Below are positions 13,103-19,662 of a DNA stretch of 19,662 bases, one piece after another. Position numbers and translations under genes: made by a program. The notes beneath the pieces are model-generated. The model was not told the origin of the DNA. It did no database searches and saw nothing but the letters and a program-made list of their open reading frames with translations. The DNA lies in assembly GCA_046714215.1 (NCBI GenBank), contig JBKKBM010000229.1:1-19662 (forward strand), written 5' to 3'. Source of the stretch: DATLCI01 sp046714215 (lineage in GTDB: Bacteria > Acidobacteriota > Terriglobia > Terriglobales > Acidobacteriaceae). How positions within the stretch are numbered: position 1 is the first letter of the stretch; the number at the start of each line of letters is the position of its first letter.

Positions 13103-14362
13103 CTAGCTCTGGCGCAGGTAAGTACGAGTGATGCGGTCGTGCCAGCCCAAGCCGTCTTCATCCACCAGCGCCCAGGCAAAGCCCATGCCTAAGGACATGC
13201 AGGAGACGCCCATGGCCCAGGCGCGAGCGCCGCGCGTCTTACGCAACGGATAGCAGCCCTCAAAGCTGCAGAGTTCGAGTTGGGCTACCTGCATGCCCGG
13301 GGTGAGTCCACTGAAGACCAGGAAGGCGAAGTGATAGGCCAGCCAGAAAGTGGCGGAGAGGCCGATGGCGGTGAGCAGCGCCGCCTTCCCTTGCGGCATA
13401 AACTTGGTGATGCTGAGCACGATCACGCAGAAGACGGCGGTGGCGGTCAGCACCAGTGCTGAATCGATCACGGCGGAGACAAAGCGCGGGCGCAAGGGCG
13501 CCACTTGCAACGGCAATTCGAGTTCCGCTTCGTCGTATGCGTCGCGATAGTTGCGGATCCAGTCGGGGACTTCCTTGTCTTCGTTTGCGTCTTCAGCGAA
13601 GCCTTCGTCGAGGCGGAGGCTGGAGAGCGAGGACGCGTGGTTGGCCGGCAGCGGCGCCATGGACTCCTCCGGGACATCGAGGATGCGCGGCGAATCGAGC
13701 ATGGGTTCGGCGAGTTCGTCGGCGAAAAGGTCCGCGGTGACGGCGCGGGGAAATTCGATGAGGTTGGTTTCGGGCGCGGCCGCAGCGGCTTCGGCAGCTT
13801 CAATCGCGACCGCAGCAGCATAGGCGGCGCTGGCTTCCCTGGCTTCCATGGCGTCTATTTCCATGGCAATGCGGCGGTACATGCGTGGCGGCGCGGTGCG
13901 TTCGGGGACGGCGGCGGCAGCTTCGGCGACCGCTTCGGTATCTTCCTCCGCGGTCACACCCGGCTCAAAGCCGAAGGTCAGTGACGCCTCGGGGTCGAAG
14001 CGACGCCGGCGGCGCGCCTTGTGTGCCTGCACGCGTTGCGAGATCTCATCGCGCCAGCCACCTTCATTGGAATCATCATTGGCGACCCGGCGGTAAAAGG
14101 CGGGGTCAGCGGTGGCGGTGGCGGTTTGGCCCACGGCCACACACGAGGTCAGATTGGGCCGGGACATTGAAATGGAGGTCGCCGTCGGCGTGGGCGGTCG
14201 GCTCTCTAGGCTGGAGGCGAACTGCCCCTCGGTCACTTCCGAAGAATAATTGGCATCCGGGACGTTGGAATCAGGGTCAATGAGGACAGCAGTGTGCTCA
14301 CCGGCAAACTGGTTGCCAGTGGCGGAGCAGGTGCAGCGGTCGCCGCAGAGCGGACAGGCCAT
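13103..14362 (-). CDS. RDD-family membrane protein with N-terminal Cys cluster and long Ala/Glu-rich region
   Basis: A 419-aa protein in three parts. Residues 3-12 are CPLCGDRCTC, a four-Cys cluster that may bind Zn. Residues about 15-290 are low-complexity and probably disordered: Ser/Thr/Pro-rich, then basic (AHKARRRRRFDPE), then long Ala/Glu runs, then acidic (DANEDKEVPDWIRNYRDAYD). The C-terminal about 125 residues are an RDD domain: RPRFVSAVIDSALVL with its Arg and Asp, hydrophobic segments, TPGMQVAQLEL, and the closing DEDGLGWHDRITRTYL with the second Asp. RDD proteins are poorly understood; some have ion-transport links. It is divergent from lptD across a 94-bp gap. The start ATG gives the Cys cluster immediately, which supports it. 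Confidence 0.88.
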   Translation of the reverse strand: MACPLCGDRCTCSATGNQFAGEHTAVLIDPDSNVPDANYSSEVTEGQFASSLESRPPTPTATSISMSRPNLTSCVAVGQTATATADPAFYRRVANDDSNEGGWRDEISQRVQAHKARRRRRFDPEASLTFGFEPGVTAEEDTEAVAEAAAAVPERTAPPRMYRRIAMEIDAMEAREASAAYAAAVAIEAAEAAAAAPETNLIEFPRAVTADLFADELAEPMLDSPRILDVPEESMAPLPANHASSLSSLRLDEGFAEDANEDKEVPDWIRNYRDAYDEAELELPLQVAPLRPRFVSAVIDSALVLTATAVFCVIVLSITKFMPQGKAALLTAIGLSATFWLAYHFAFLVFSGLTPGMQVAQLELCSFEGCYPLRKTRGARAWAMGVSCMSLGMGFAWALVDEDGLGWHDRITRTYLRQS

Positions 14363-14456
14363 AGCGAATTGTGCGAAGCCCAGAGCTGAGAAAGCGCATG
14401 AGAGCGTCGAAGATTTTGCGCAAGATGCCTGCGCGTGCTAACTTCGAGCCGTCCTC

Positions 14457-16877
14457 ATGTTCGTTCGCAATAAAAGAGTTACCACGGTTTTTCTGGTTTG
14501 TCATGTTCTTCTGTGCAGCCGGCTGTTAACCAGCCAGTTGCGGCCTGCGGTGCCAGACGGAGAACAGGACCCGCCCGCGCCCGTTGCGGCCCCGCCGCCG
14601 GCGGCGGAGCGTTTCCTCACGCAACAACCCAGCAGCTACCTGACTGACACTGACGAAAACCTGGTCACCATCAAGTCGCGTGAACAGGAAAAAGACGGCG
14701 AAGTCTACAAGCTGAAGGGCGACGTGGAGATCGAGTTCCGTGATTTCGTTCTGAAGGGCGATGAAGTCACCTACGATCGGACCACCGGGAACGTGACTTT
14801 GACCGGCAATCTGATGTTTGACGGGGGCCTGCACGATGAACACATCGAAGCCTCACGCGGCGAATTCAACGTAAAAACGAAGACGGGCAAGTTCTACGAC
14901 GTGACTGGCACCACCGGCGTGAAGTTCAAGGGCAAGAACATGACGCTGACCTCGTCTGACCCGTTCGCTTTCACCGGCAAGATGGTGGAGAAGGTCAGCG
15001 AAAACCGCTACGTCATTCATCATGGGACGGTCACGAGCTGCCGTTTGCCCGATCCCAAATGGACATTCAACGCTGAGCGCGTAGTCATTGACGTGGGCGG
15101 GAGCGCCAAGATCTATAACTCGACCTTCCGGGTGCGAGAGATCCCGGTGCTGTATCTGCCGTTCGCGGCGCATCCGGTGGCGAATCTTGGCCGACAGACG
15201 GGGTTCCTCATCCCCACGTTCGGCGCGTCGTCGCGCAAGGGGACGATCATTGGCGAGTCGTTCTATTGGGCCATCAATCGCAGCACGGATGCGACCATCG
15301 GCGCGGAGTACTACTCTTCGCGGGGCTGGGCGCAGCATGGTGAATTCCGCACCAAGCCCAGCCAGAAGTCGTCGCTCGATATGACCTATTTCGGCGTGAT
15401 GGACCGCGGCTTTGGCCCCTTGAAGATCGACCAGGGCGGCCAGGACATCCGGCTGAACGCGGAGATCGACTTGCCGAAAGGCGTTCGCGGAGTGGCGGCG
15501 GTGAATTATCTGAGTTCGTTCGTCTTCCGGCTGGCTTTCACGGAGACTTTTTCGCAGGCGGTGAATTCGGAGGTGAAGTCGCTGGTCTTCTTCACCAAGA
15601 ACCACAACGGATTCTCCTTCAACACGCTGGCGGCGCGCTATCAGAACTTCCAGAGCGACACCCGCGGCGACGTGATCACCATCTTGCGAGTGCCGAGCTT
15701 CGAGGTGTCGAGCGTAGACCGGCGGCTGGCCAAGACGCCGTTCTTCTATGGCTTCACCGGAGCAGTGGAGGGCGTCTCCCGGCGCGAGCCAGCTTTTAAG
15801 ACTAACGACTTGGTGGGACGCTTTGACGTACACCCCCGCGCTTCCCTGCCCGTCTTTTTCAAGGGCTGGACCTTCCGCCCGGAGATCGGGATGCGCAACA
15901 CCTACTACACGCAGCGCAAGTCAGCGGCAGCGGGGGTGGGAACTCCGTTGAACCAGGCGTTGAACCGGCGCGCACTGGAGGTGGAAGCCGAGTTACGGCC
16001 GCCCACGCTGGGCCGCATTTTCGACAGGCCGGTCTGGGGACGCACCTTGAAGCACACCATCGAAACGCGACTGACGTACCGGCTGGTGAGCGGCGTCTCC
16101 GGATTTGGCAACATCATCCGCTTTGACGACCGTGACATCCTCAGCGACACCAAGGAATTAGAGCTGGCCCTGGTGCAGCGTCTGTTCATCAAGCCCTCTA
16201 AGGGCGACACCTGCAAAGACAAGCTGCCCGGCGAAGAGTGCCCCACGGTCCCGCGCGAGTTCATCACCTGGGAGGTGGCGCAGCAGTATTACCTGGACGA
16301 TAAGTTCGGGGGCGCCGTAGTGGATGGCAAGCGCAATGTGGTGACCAGCAGCGCGGCCTTCACCGGTGTCGCTTTCCTCACCGAGCCGCGGCGCTTCTCG
16401 CCCACCGTCTCCAAGCTGCGCATGCGGGCCACTCCTAGCACTGACATCTCCTGGCAGCTCGACTACGACAGCAAAATGGGACGGATCAGTTCAAGCACCG
16501 CCTTCGTCAACCAGCGGATGGGGGACTTCTTCCTCGGGGGCAGCCATGCTTTCCTGCGCTCGCCCGGTGAGATCTTCGTTTCCACGCCCATGCCTTCGCC
16601 GGACCGCTTCAGCCAGTTCCGGGTGCTGGCGGGGTACGGCGGCCCTAACAAGCGGGGGCTGAGTTCGGCGGCTAGCATCGGCTTTGACGCCCACCGCGAA
16701 TTCCTCCAGTACGGGTCCCTCCAGAGCTCCTACAACTGGGATTGCTGCGGTCTGAGCATGGAATACCGGCGCTTCGCGCTGGGCACAGTGCGAAATGAGA
16801 ATCAGTTCCGATTTGCGTTCACCCTGGCCAATATCGGCACTTTTGGCAACATGAAGCGGCAAGAAAGGCTCTTTTAG
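14457..16877 (+). CDS. lptD: LPS-assembly outer-membrane protein LptD
   Basis: LptD is the outer-membrane beta-barrel that, with LptE, inserts LPS into the outer leaflet. The 806-aa product has a signal peptide (RNKRVTTVFLVCHVLLCSRL), a Pro/Ala-rich linker (32-50), a periplasmic OstA/LptA-like beta-jellyroll (about 65-195, KLKGDVEIEF...LKGDEVTYD) and the barrel (about 215-806, IPVLYLPFAAHPV onwards). C195 in TSCRLPDPKW and the adjacent pair C763-C764 in NWDCCGLSMEYRR match conserved LptD cysteines. Two extra cysteines, C586 and C595, lie mid-barrel. No Cys remains in the mature N-terminus before C195. An in-frame TAA 18 bases upstream limits the start; no good ribosome site is seen. The DsbA-like and SurA-like genes follow. 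Confidence 0.96.
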   Translation: MFVRNKRVTTVFLVCHVLLCSRLLTSQLRPAVPDGEQDPPAPVAAPPPAAERFLTQQPSSYLTDTDENLVTIKSREQEKDGEVYKLKGDVEIEFRDFVLKGDEVTYDRTTGNVTLTGNLMFDGGLHDEHIEASRGEFNVKTKTGKFYDVTGTTGVKFKGKNMTLTSSDPFAFTGKMVEKVSENRYVIHHGTVTSCRLPDPKWTFNAERVVIDVGGSAKIYNSTFRVREIPVLYLPFAAHPVANLGRQTGFLIPTFGASSRKGTIIGESFYWAINRSTDATIGAEYYSSRGWAQHGEFRTKPSQKSSLDMTYFGVMDRGFGPLKIDQGGQDIRLNAEIDLPKGVRGVAAVNYLSSFVFRLAFTETFSQAVNSEVKSLVFFTKNHNGFSFNTLAARYQNFQSDTRGDVITILRVPSFEVSSVDRRLAKTPFFYGFTGAVEGVSRREPAFKTNDLVGRFDVHPRASLPVFFKGWTFRPEIGMRNTYYTQRKSAAAGVGTPLNQALNRRALEVEAELRPPTLGRIFDRPVWGRTLKHTIETRLTYRLVSGVSGFGNIIRFDDRDILSDTKELELALVQRLFIKPSKGDTCKDKLPGEECPTVPREFITWEVAQQYYLDDKFGGAVVDGKRNVVTSSAAFTGVAFLTEPRRFSPTVSKLRMRATPSTDISWQLDYDSKMGRISSSTAFVNQRMGDFFLGGSHAFLRSPGEIFVSTPMPSPDRFSQFRVLAGYGGPNKRGLSSAASIGFDAHREFLQYGSLQSSYNWDCCGLSMEYRRFALGTVRNENQFRFAFTLANIGTFGNMKRQERLF

Positions 16878-16945
16878 CCATTCGTCCCAGTTTTTCTCCG
16901 GCCCGCCCCCGCTCCCTCTGCATGAGATAATCGAGGGGCCAACTC

Positions 16946-17929
16946 ATGAGGTATCTCACTTTGCTTTTGCCCAGTCTGCGCCGGTTTTTGCTCCCGTTCG
17001 TCGCCCTGGCGGTGATCGGATGCTCCGCCCAGGCGCCCACTTCGGGTGCCGCTACAGCGGGTCTTACGCCCCTCGACCGCCGCATCCAGAACCAGATCCG
17101 CTCGCAGTTGGGCGTACCGCCGAACGTCGAGATCACCCTGGGGCAGCGCCGGGCCAGCGACATCGCCGGCTATGAGACCCTGCCGGTCACGCTCTCCAGC
17201 GGCGAGCGTAAGCTCAGCATGGAGATGTTGATCTCCAAAGACAACAAGACTCTGGCGCGGCTGGAAAAGTTCGACCTGGGCACGGATGTGATGGCCAAGA
17301 TCGACGTGGCCGGGCGCCCGGTGCGCGGCAATCGCGCGGCCAAGGTCACGATCGTGAATTATGACGACTTTCAGTGTCCCTTCTGCTCACGCATGCATGA
17401 GACGCTGATGGGAGACGTACTGAAGACCTACGGCGACAAGGTAAAGATCATCTACAAGGATTATCCGCTGCTCAGCATCCATCCCTGGGCGATGCACGCG
17501 GCCATCAACGCGAATTGCCTGAACGCGCAGAAGAACGAGGCGTATTGGGATTATGCGGACTACGTCCACATCAACCAGCAGGAGATCATGGGGCCGCAGG
17601 AGAAGCGCCGTCCGCTGAACCAGCAGGTAATGACGCTGGACAAAGCTGCCTTTGACCAAGGCACAAAATACGGCCTGGACGCGAAGACGTTAGGCGCTTG
17701 CATCCAGGCGCAGGACGAGAAGTCGGTACGGGTGGCGATGGCGGAAGCCGAGGGGTTGGGTGTGGAGTCTACGCCCACGCTGTTCGTGAATGGCGAGAAG
17801 ATGTCAGGGGCGTTGCCGTTGAATGTGATGCGGGCGGTTTTGGACCGGGCATTACAGGCCGAAGGGGTAACGCCTCCGGAGACGCCCAAGGTGAACATCG
17901 TGCCCACGCCGCAGGCCCTGCCGAAATAG
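16946..17929 (+). CDS. DsbA-family thioredoxin-fold lipoprotein (thiol oxidoreductase)
   Basis: A 327-aa envelope protein with a lipobox VIGC (Cys26) after a hydrophobic signal. Residues about 40-115 form an N-terminal extension (DRRIQNQIRSQLGVPPNVEI). A DsbA/Thioredoxin_4 domain runs about 118-305, with the active site CPFC at 144-147 in VNYDDFQCPFCSRMHE, the cis-Pro region VESTPTLFVNG and a DsbA-like helical insert. The active-site dipeptide PF and the fold point to a disulfide-forming or isomerising role in the periplasm. It sits 68 bases after lptD and before a SurA-like gene, so LptD disulfide formation is a natural candidate role; this is inference. GAGGGG about 10 bases before the ATG at 16946 supports the start. 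Confidence 0.93.
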   Translation: MRYLTLLLPSLRRFLLPFVALAVIGCSAQAPTSGAATAGLTPLDRRIQNQIRSQLGVPPNVEITLGQRRASDIAGYETLPVTLSSGERKLSMEMLISKDNKTLARLEKFDLGTDVMAKIDVAGRPVRGNRAAKVTIVNYDDFQCPFCSRMHETLMGDVLKTYGDKVKIIYKDYPLLSIHPWAMHAAINANCLNAQKNEAYWDYADYVHINQQEIMGPQEKRRPLNQQVMTLDKAAFDQGTKYGLDAKTLGACIQAQDEKSVRVAMAEAEGLGVESTPTLFVNGEKMSGALPLNVMRAVLDRALQAEGVTPPETPKVNIVPTPQALPK

Positions 17930-17961
17930 AGGTTTTTCCTCGTTTTTTGGGCTAACTCTTG

Positions 17962-17967
17962 TAAAAT
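17962..17967 (+). promoter_or_regulatory. Possible -10 box (TAAAAT) before the SurA-like gene
   Basis: TAAAAT, one mismatch to TATAAT, overlaps the ATG at 17966. If used, the transcript would start near 17974, which would favour the downstream TTG start at 18005. No good -35 box is seen at 16-18 bp spacing. Confidence 0.25.
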
Positions 17968-18004
17968 GAATGACTCGCAGCTAACAACTTCCCCTGGAGG
18001 GAAC

Positions 18005-19087
18005 TTGGGTAAGCGTAAGGATTTGAAGACTTGGCATAGCCACCAAACCGCAGTGGTGGTGGCGTTTTCCGTCGTGTTGCTGGCGCTGGCTGGCTGCAAC
18101 CGGGAGCAGACTTCCGGCGATGTGATGGCCAAAGTCAACGGCGAGAAGATCACCCGCTCTGACGTGGAAAAGTACTATCAGAACAGCATTGCCGGGTCGC
18201 CGCAGCAGCCCGCCGGTGAACAGGCCACCAGCTTGCGGCTGAACATCCTGAAAACGCTGGTGGAAGAAGAGATCCTGATGCAGCGCGCCCGCAAGCTGGG
18301 CCTGCTGGCCACCGACGAAGAGGTGGAAGCCAAGTTCGCGGAGTTCAAGGCGCCGTTCACCCAGGAAGAGTTTCAGAAGCGGCTAAAGGAACGGAACATC
18401 AGCGCCGACGATTTCAAGCGTGACATCCGCCGCGGCCTGACTACCGACAAGCTGATCAACAAGGAGATCAATTCCAAGATCAGCATCACCGACGCCGACA
18501 TCACTAACTATTACAACGAGCACAAGGCAGAGTTCAATTTCATCGAGCCGCAGTACCATCTGGCGCAGATCGTGGTCACCACCACGCCGAATCCGCAGGT
18601 GAATAACCTGAAGAATGACAAGGCGGGGAATGAGGCGGAAGCACGCAAGAAGGTGCAGATGATCCTCAATCGCCTGGACAGCGGCGAAGAGTTTGGCACG
18701 GTCGCCATGAACTACAGCGAACAGCCGGGGACATCGGGAAATGGCGGCGACATGGGGTTCATCCCGGAGTCATCTTTGAAGGCGGACAAAGCGGCGATGG
18801 AGGCCATCGCGCGCCTGAAGGTGGGACAATACACGACGCCCATTCCTGCGTTCGATTCGCCAAATCACTTGGCGGGATACCGCATCGTGAAGCTGATGGC
18901 GCGGGAAGCAGCCGGCCAACGCGAACTTTCTGACCCCCGCGTGCAGGCCTCTATCCGGCAGCAACTGCGGGAGCGGCGCGAACAATTGCTGAAGGCAGCA
19001 TACTTCGAAGTGGTGCGCAACGAAGCCAAAGTAGAGAACTACATGGCGGATGAACTGCTGAAGAATTCCGGCGCGGCGAAGAAGTAA
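18005..19087 (+). CDS. SurA/PrsA-like peptidyl-prolyl isomerase lipoprotein (parvulin)
   Basis: A periplasmic foldase. A signal peptide with lipobox LAGC (Cys31 from this start) is followed by a SurA-N-like helical chaperone region (VNGEKITRSDVEKYY through DADITNYYNEHKAEF) and one PpiC/parvulin domain (about 183-297; YHLAQIVV, GEEFGTVAMNYSEQPGTSGNGGDMGF, GYRIVKL), then a charged helical tail. SurA and PrsA proteins bind unfolded outer-membrane or secreted proteins. The longest frame begins at an ATG at 17966, but GGAGGG (17996-18001) precedes a TTG at 18005, giving a basic n-region (MGKRKDLK) right before the signal; the longer form adds 13 acidic/polar residues. The TTG is preferred, not certain. 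It follows the DsbA-like gene and lptD. Confidence 0.92.
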   Translation: MGKRKDLKTWHSHQTAVVVAFSVVLLALAGCNREQTSGDVMAKVNGEKITRSDVEKYYQNSIAGSPQQPAGEQATSLRLNILKTLVEEEILMQRARKLGLLATDEEVEAKFAEFKAPFTQEEFQKRLKERNISADDFKRDIRRGLTTDKLINKEINSKISITDADITNYYNEHKAEFNFIEPQYHLAQIVVTTTPNPQVNNLKNDKAGNEAEARKKVQMILNRLDSGEEFGTVAMNYSEQPGTSGNGGDMGFIPESSLKADKAAMEAIARLKVGQYTTPIPAFDSPNHLAGYRIVKLMAREAAGQRELSDPRVQASIRQQLRERREQLLKAAYFEVVRNEAKVENYMADELLKNSGAAKK

Positions 19088-19105
19088 GCCCTGACTGCTC
19101 CCTAA

Positions 19106-19630
19106 CTATTCGATGATGGCGAGCACGTCGCCGGCGTTCACCGTATCGCCTTCGGCGGCCATGATCTTCTTCACCTTGCCCGCCTTGGGCGCCTTCAACT
19201 CATTCTGCATTTTCATCGCTTCGATCACGATCACGCTCTGGCCCGCTTCCACAACACTGCCCTCAGGGGCGAGGATGCGCACCACCTTGCCGGGCATGGG
19301 CGCCTTGATCTTCTTCGGCCCTTCCGTGGAGCCGGCTTTGGCCTTGCGCCCGCGCAACGAGCGGGGATCAGAGACCTCGGCCGCATAACGACGGCCTGCG
19401 ATCACCATACCTAAATCATTATTCTGCCCATTGCCGTCGCGACGAATCTCATAAGAGCGGCCGCCGATGAGCAGCGACAAGACGTCAGCCTCTGGCTGGG
19501 AGCTATCGAAGGCGAAGGGCTGGCCGTCGACGTGACATACCCAACTTCCAGTATCCTGCGCACGCTTCAATTCCACGCGGTGGGTGGTAGTGCGGCCGCG
19601 GCTGTCGGTGATGACGACGTCGTAGGTCAT
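19106..19630 (-). CDS. Biotin carboxyl carrier protein (acyl-CoA carboxylase-type biotin carrier)
   Basis: A 174-aa cytoplasmic carrier. The C-terminal biotinyl domain (about 105-174) has APMPGKVV, the biotinylation site EAMKMQNEL with K140, and the glycine-rich hairpin EGDTVNAGDVLAIIE. The biotin shuttles carboxyl groups between biotin carboxylase and carboxyltransferase. The N-terminal 100 residues (DVVITDSRGRTTTHRVELKR) resemble the carrier subunits of propionyl/acetyl-type acyl-CoA carboxylases rather than the short Ala/Pro-linked E. coli AccB. Its ATG overlaps a TGA of a possible upstream frame (ATGA), consistent with an operon with the carboxylase subunit. It is convergent with the SurA-like gene, 18 bases apart, with no evident terminator. 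Confidence 0.9.
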   Translation of the reverse strand: MTYDVVITDSRGRTTTHRVELKRAQDTGSWVCHVDGQPFAFDSSQPEADVLSLLIGGRSYEIRRDGNGQNNDLGMVIAGRRYAAEVSDPRSLRGRKAKAGSTEGPKKIKAPMPGKVVRILAPEGSVVEAGQSVIVIEAMKMQNELKAPKAGKVKKIMAAEGDTVNAGDVLAIIE

Positions 19631-19662
19631 TTGTCCGCCCCCCGATCCGACCCCCGCAGCGC
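19627..19662 (-). CDS. Possible 3' end of an upstream gene (partial)
   Basis: A minus-strand frame enters from the right edge, reads ALRGSDRGADK and stops at a TGA overlapping the biotin-carrier ATG. The ATGA overlap is the only support. A biotin carboxylase would fit by context, but 11 residues do not identify it. Confidence 0.3.
   Translation of the reverse strand, partial: ALRGSDRGADK

Noticed and set aside
14363..14456. Divergent promoter between the RDD gene and lptD (TTGCGC at 14416, TAACTT at 14439, 17-bp spacing).
   Set aside because: Each box matches consensus in only about three of six positions, so it is not supportable by eye, although a promoter must lie here.
14853..15833. A 326-codon minus-strand frame inside lptD.
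   Set aside because: Arg/His-rich antisense frame without domain; LptD is clear on the plus strand.
1..19662. CRISPR arrays, tRNA or rRNA genes, transposases, phage genes, toxin-antitoxin or known defence genes.
   Set aside because: Nothing with the needed repeats, cloverleaf bases or protein motifs was seen on either strand.

Overview
The window is about 19.7 kb of GC-rich bacterial chromosome, with roughly 20 protein genes packed on both strands. No phage, IS transposase, CRISPR array, rRNA or tRNA was recognised. LptD (LPS export to the outer membrane) shows a diderm organism. The gene styles suggest Acidobacteriota (Terriglobia / Koribacter-like): a bifunctional Rel, an RDD protein with a long Ala/Glu-rich region, a membrane-anchored LuxR regulator next to a DUF4199 protein, and purine-rich 'CACCACAGAGACACAGAG' repeats. 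That placement is inference from recall; no search was run. The left edge is a G-homopolymer-like run and is probably a contig end or sequencing artefact.

Layout, left to right. (1) 1-1701, minus: 3'-truncated (p)ppGpp synthetase/hydrolase. (2) 1885-3122, minus: a small helical-repeat protein translationally coupled to a CREST-family (ceramidase-like) membrane hydrolase. (3) 3122-3373: a 252-bp inverted-repeat element sitting exactly between divergent genes. (4) 3382-5628, plus: operon of TIGR01777 epimerase, secreted alpha/beta hydrolase and YdjM/DUF457 membrane hydrolase. (5) 5570-6193, minus: DUF1287 exported protein, overlapping the previous operon tail to tail. (6) 6453-8658, minus: gltX followed by an unrecognised 189-aa protein. 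(7) 8851-9134, plus: one or two doubtful small ORFs. (8) 9152-11789, minus: pgi followed by a CPA2 cation/proton antiporter. (9) 11927-13084, plus: membrane-anchored LuxR-type regulator and DUF4199 membrane protein. (10) 13103-14362, minus: RDD protein with an N-terminal Cys cluster. (11) 14457-19087, plus: lptD, a DsbA-like lipoprotein and a SurA/PpiC-like lipoprotein. (12) 19106-19662, minus: biotin carboxyl carrier protein, possibly preceded by the end of its partner gene.

How genes work together. The clearest functional unit is lptD-dsbA-like-surA-like. In E. coli, LptD folding needs DsbA-made disulfides and the SurA chaperone, so this cluster looks like an outer-membrane LPS-translocon gene set with its own folding factors. 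The LuxR-type/DUF4199 pair is the most intriguing regulatory unit. Both proteins appear to share the same N-terminal membrane-segment pattern, but for the regulator this shows only if it starts at a non-canonical ACG codon. Two intergenic regions carry paired TNAA-loop hairpins with identical 37-nt spacing, which looks like a structural repeat family.
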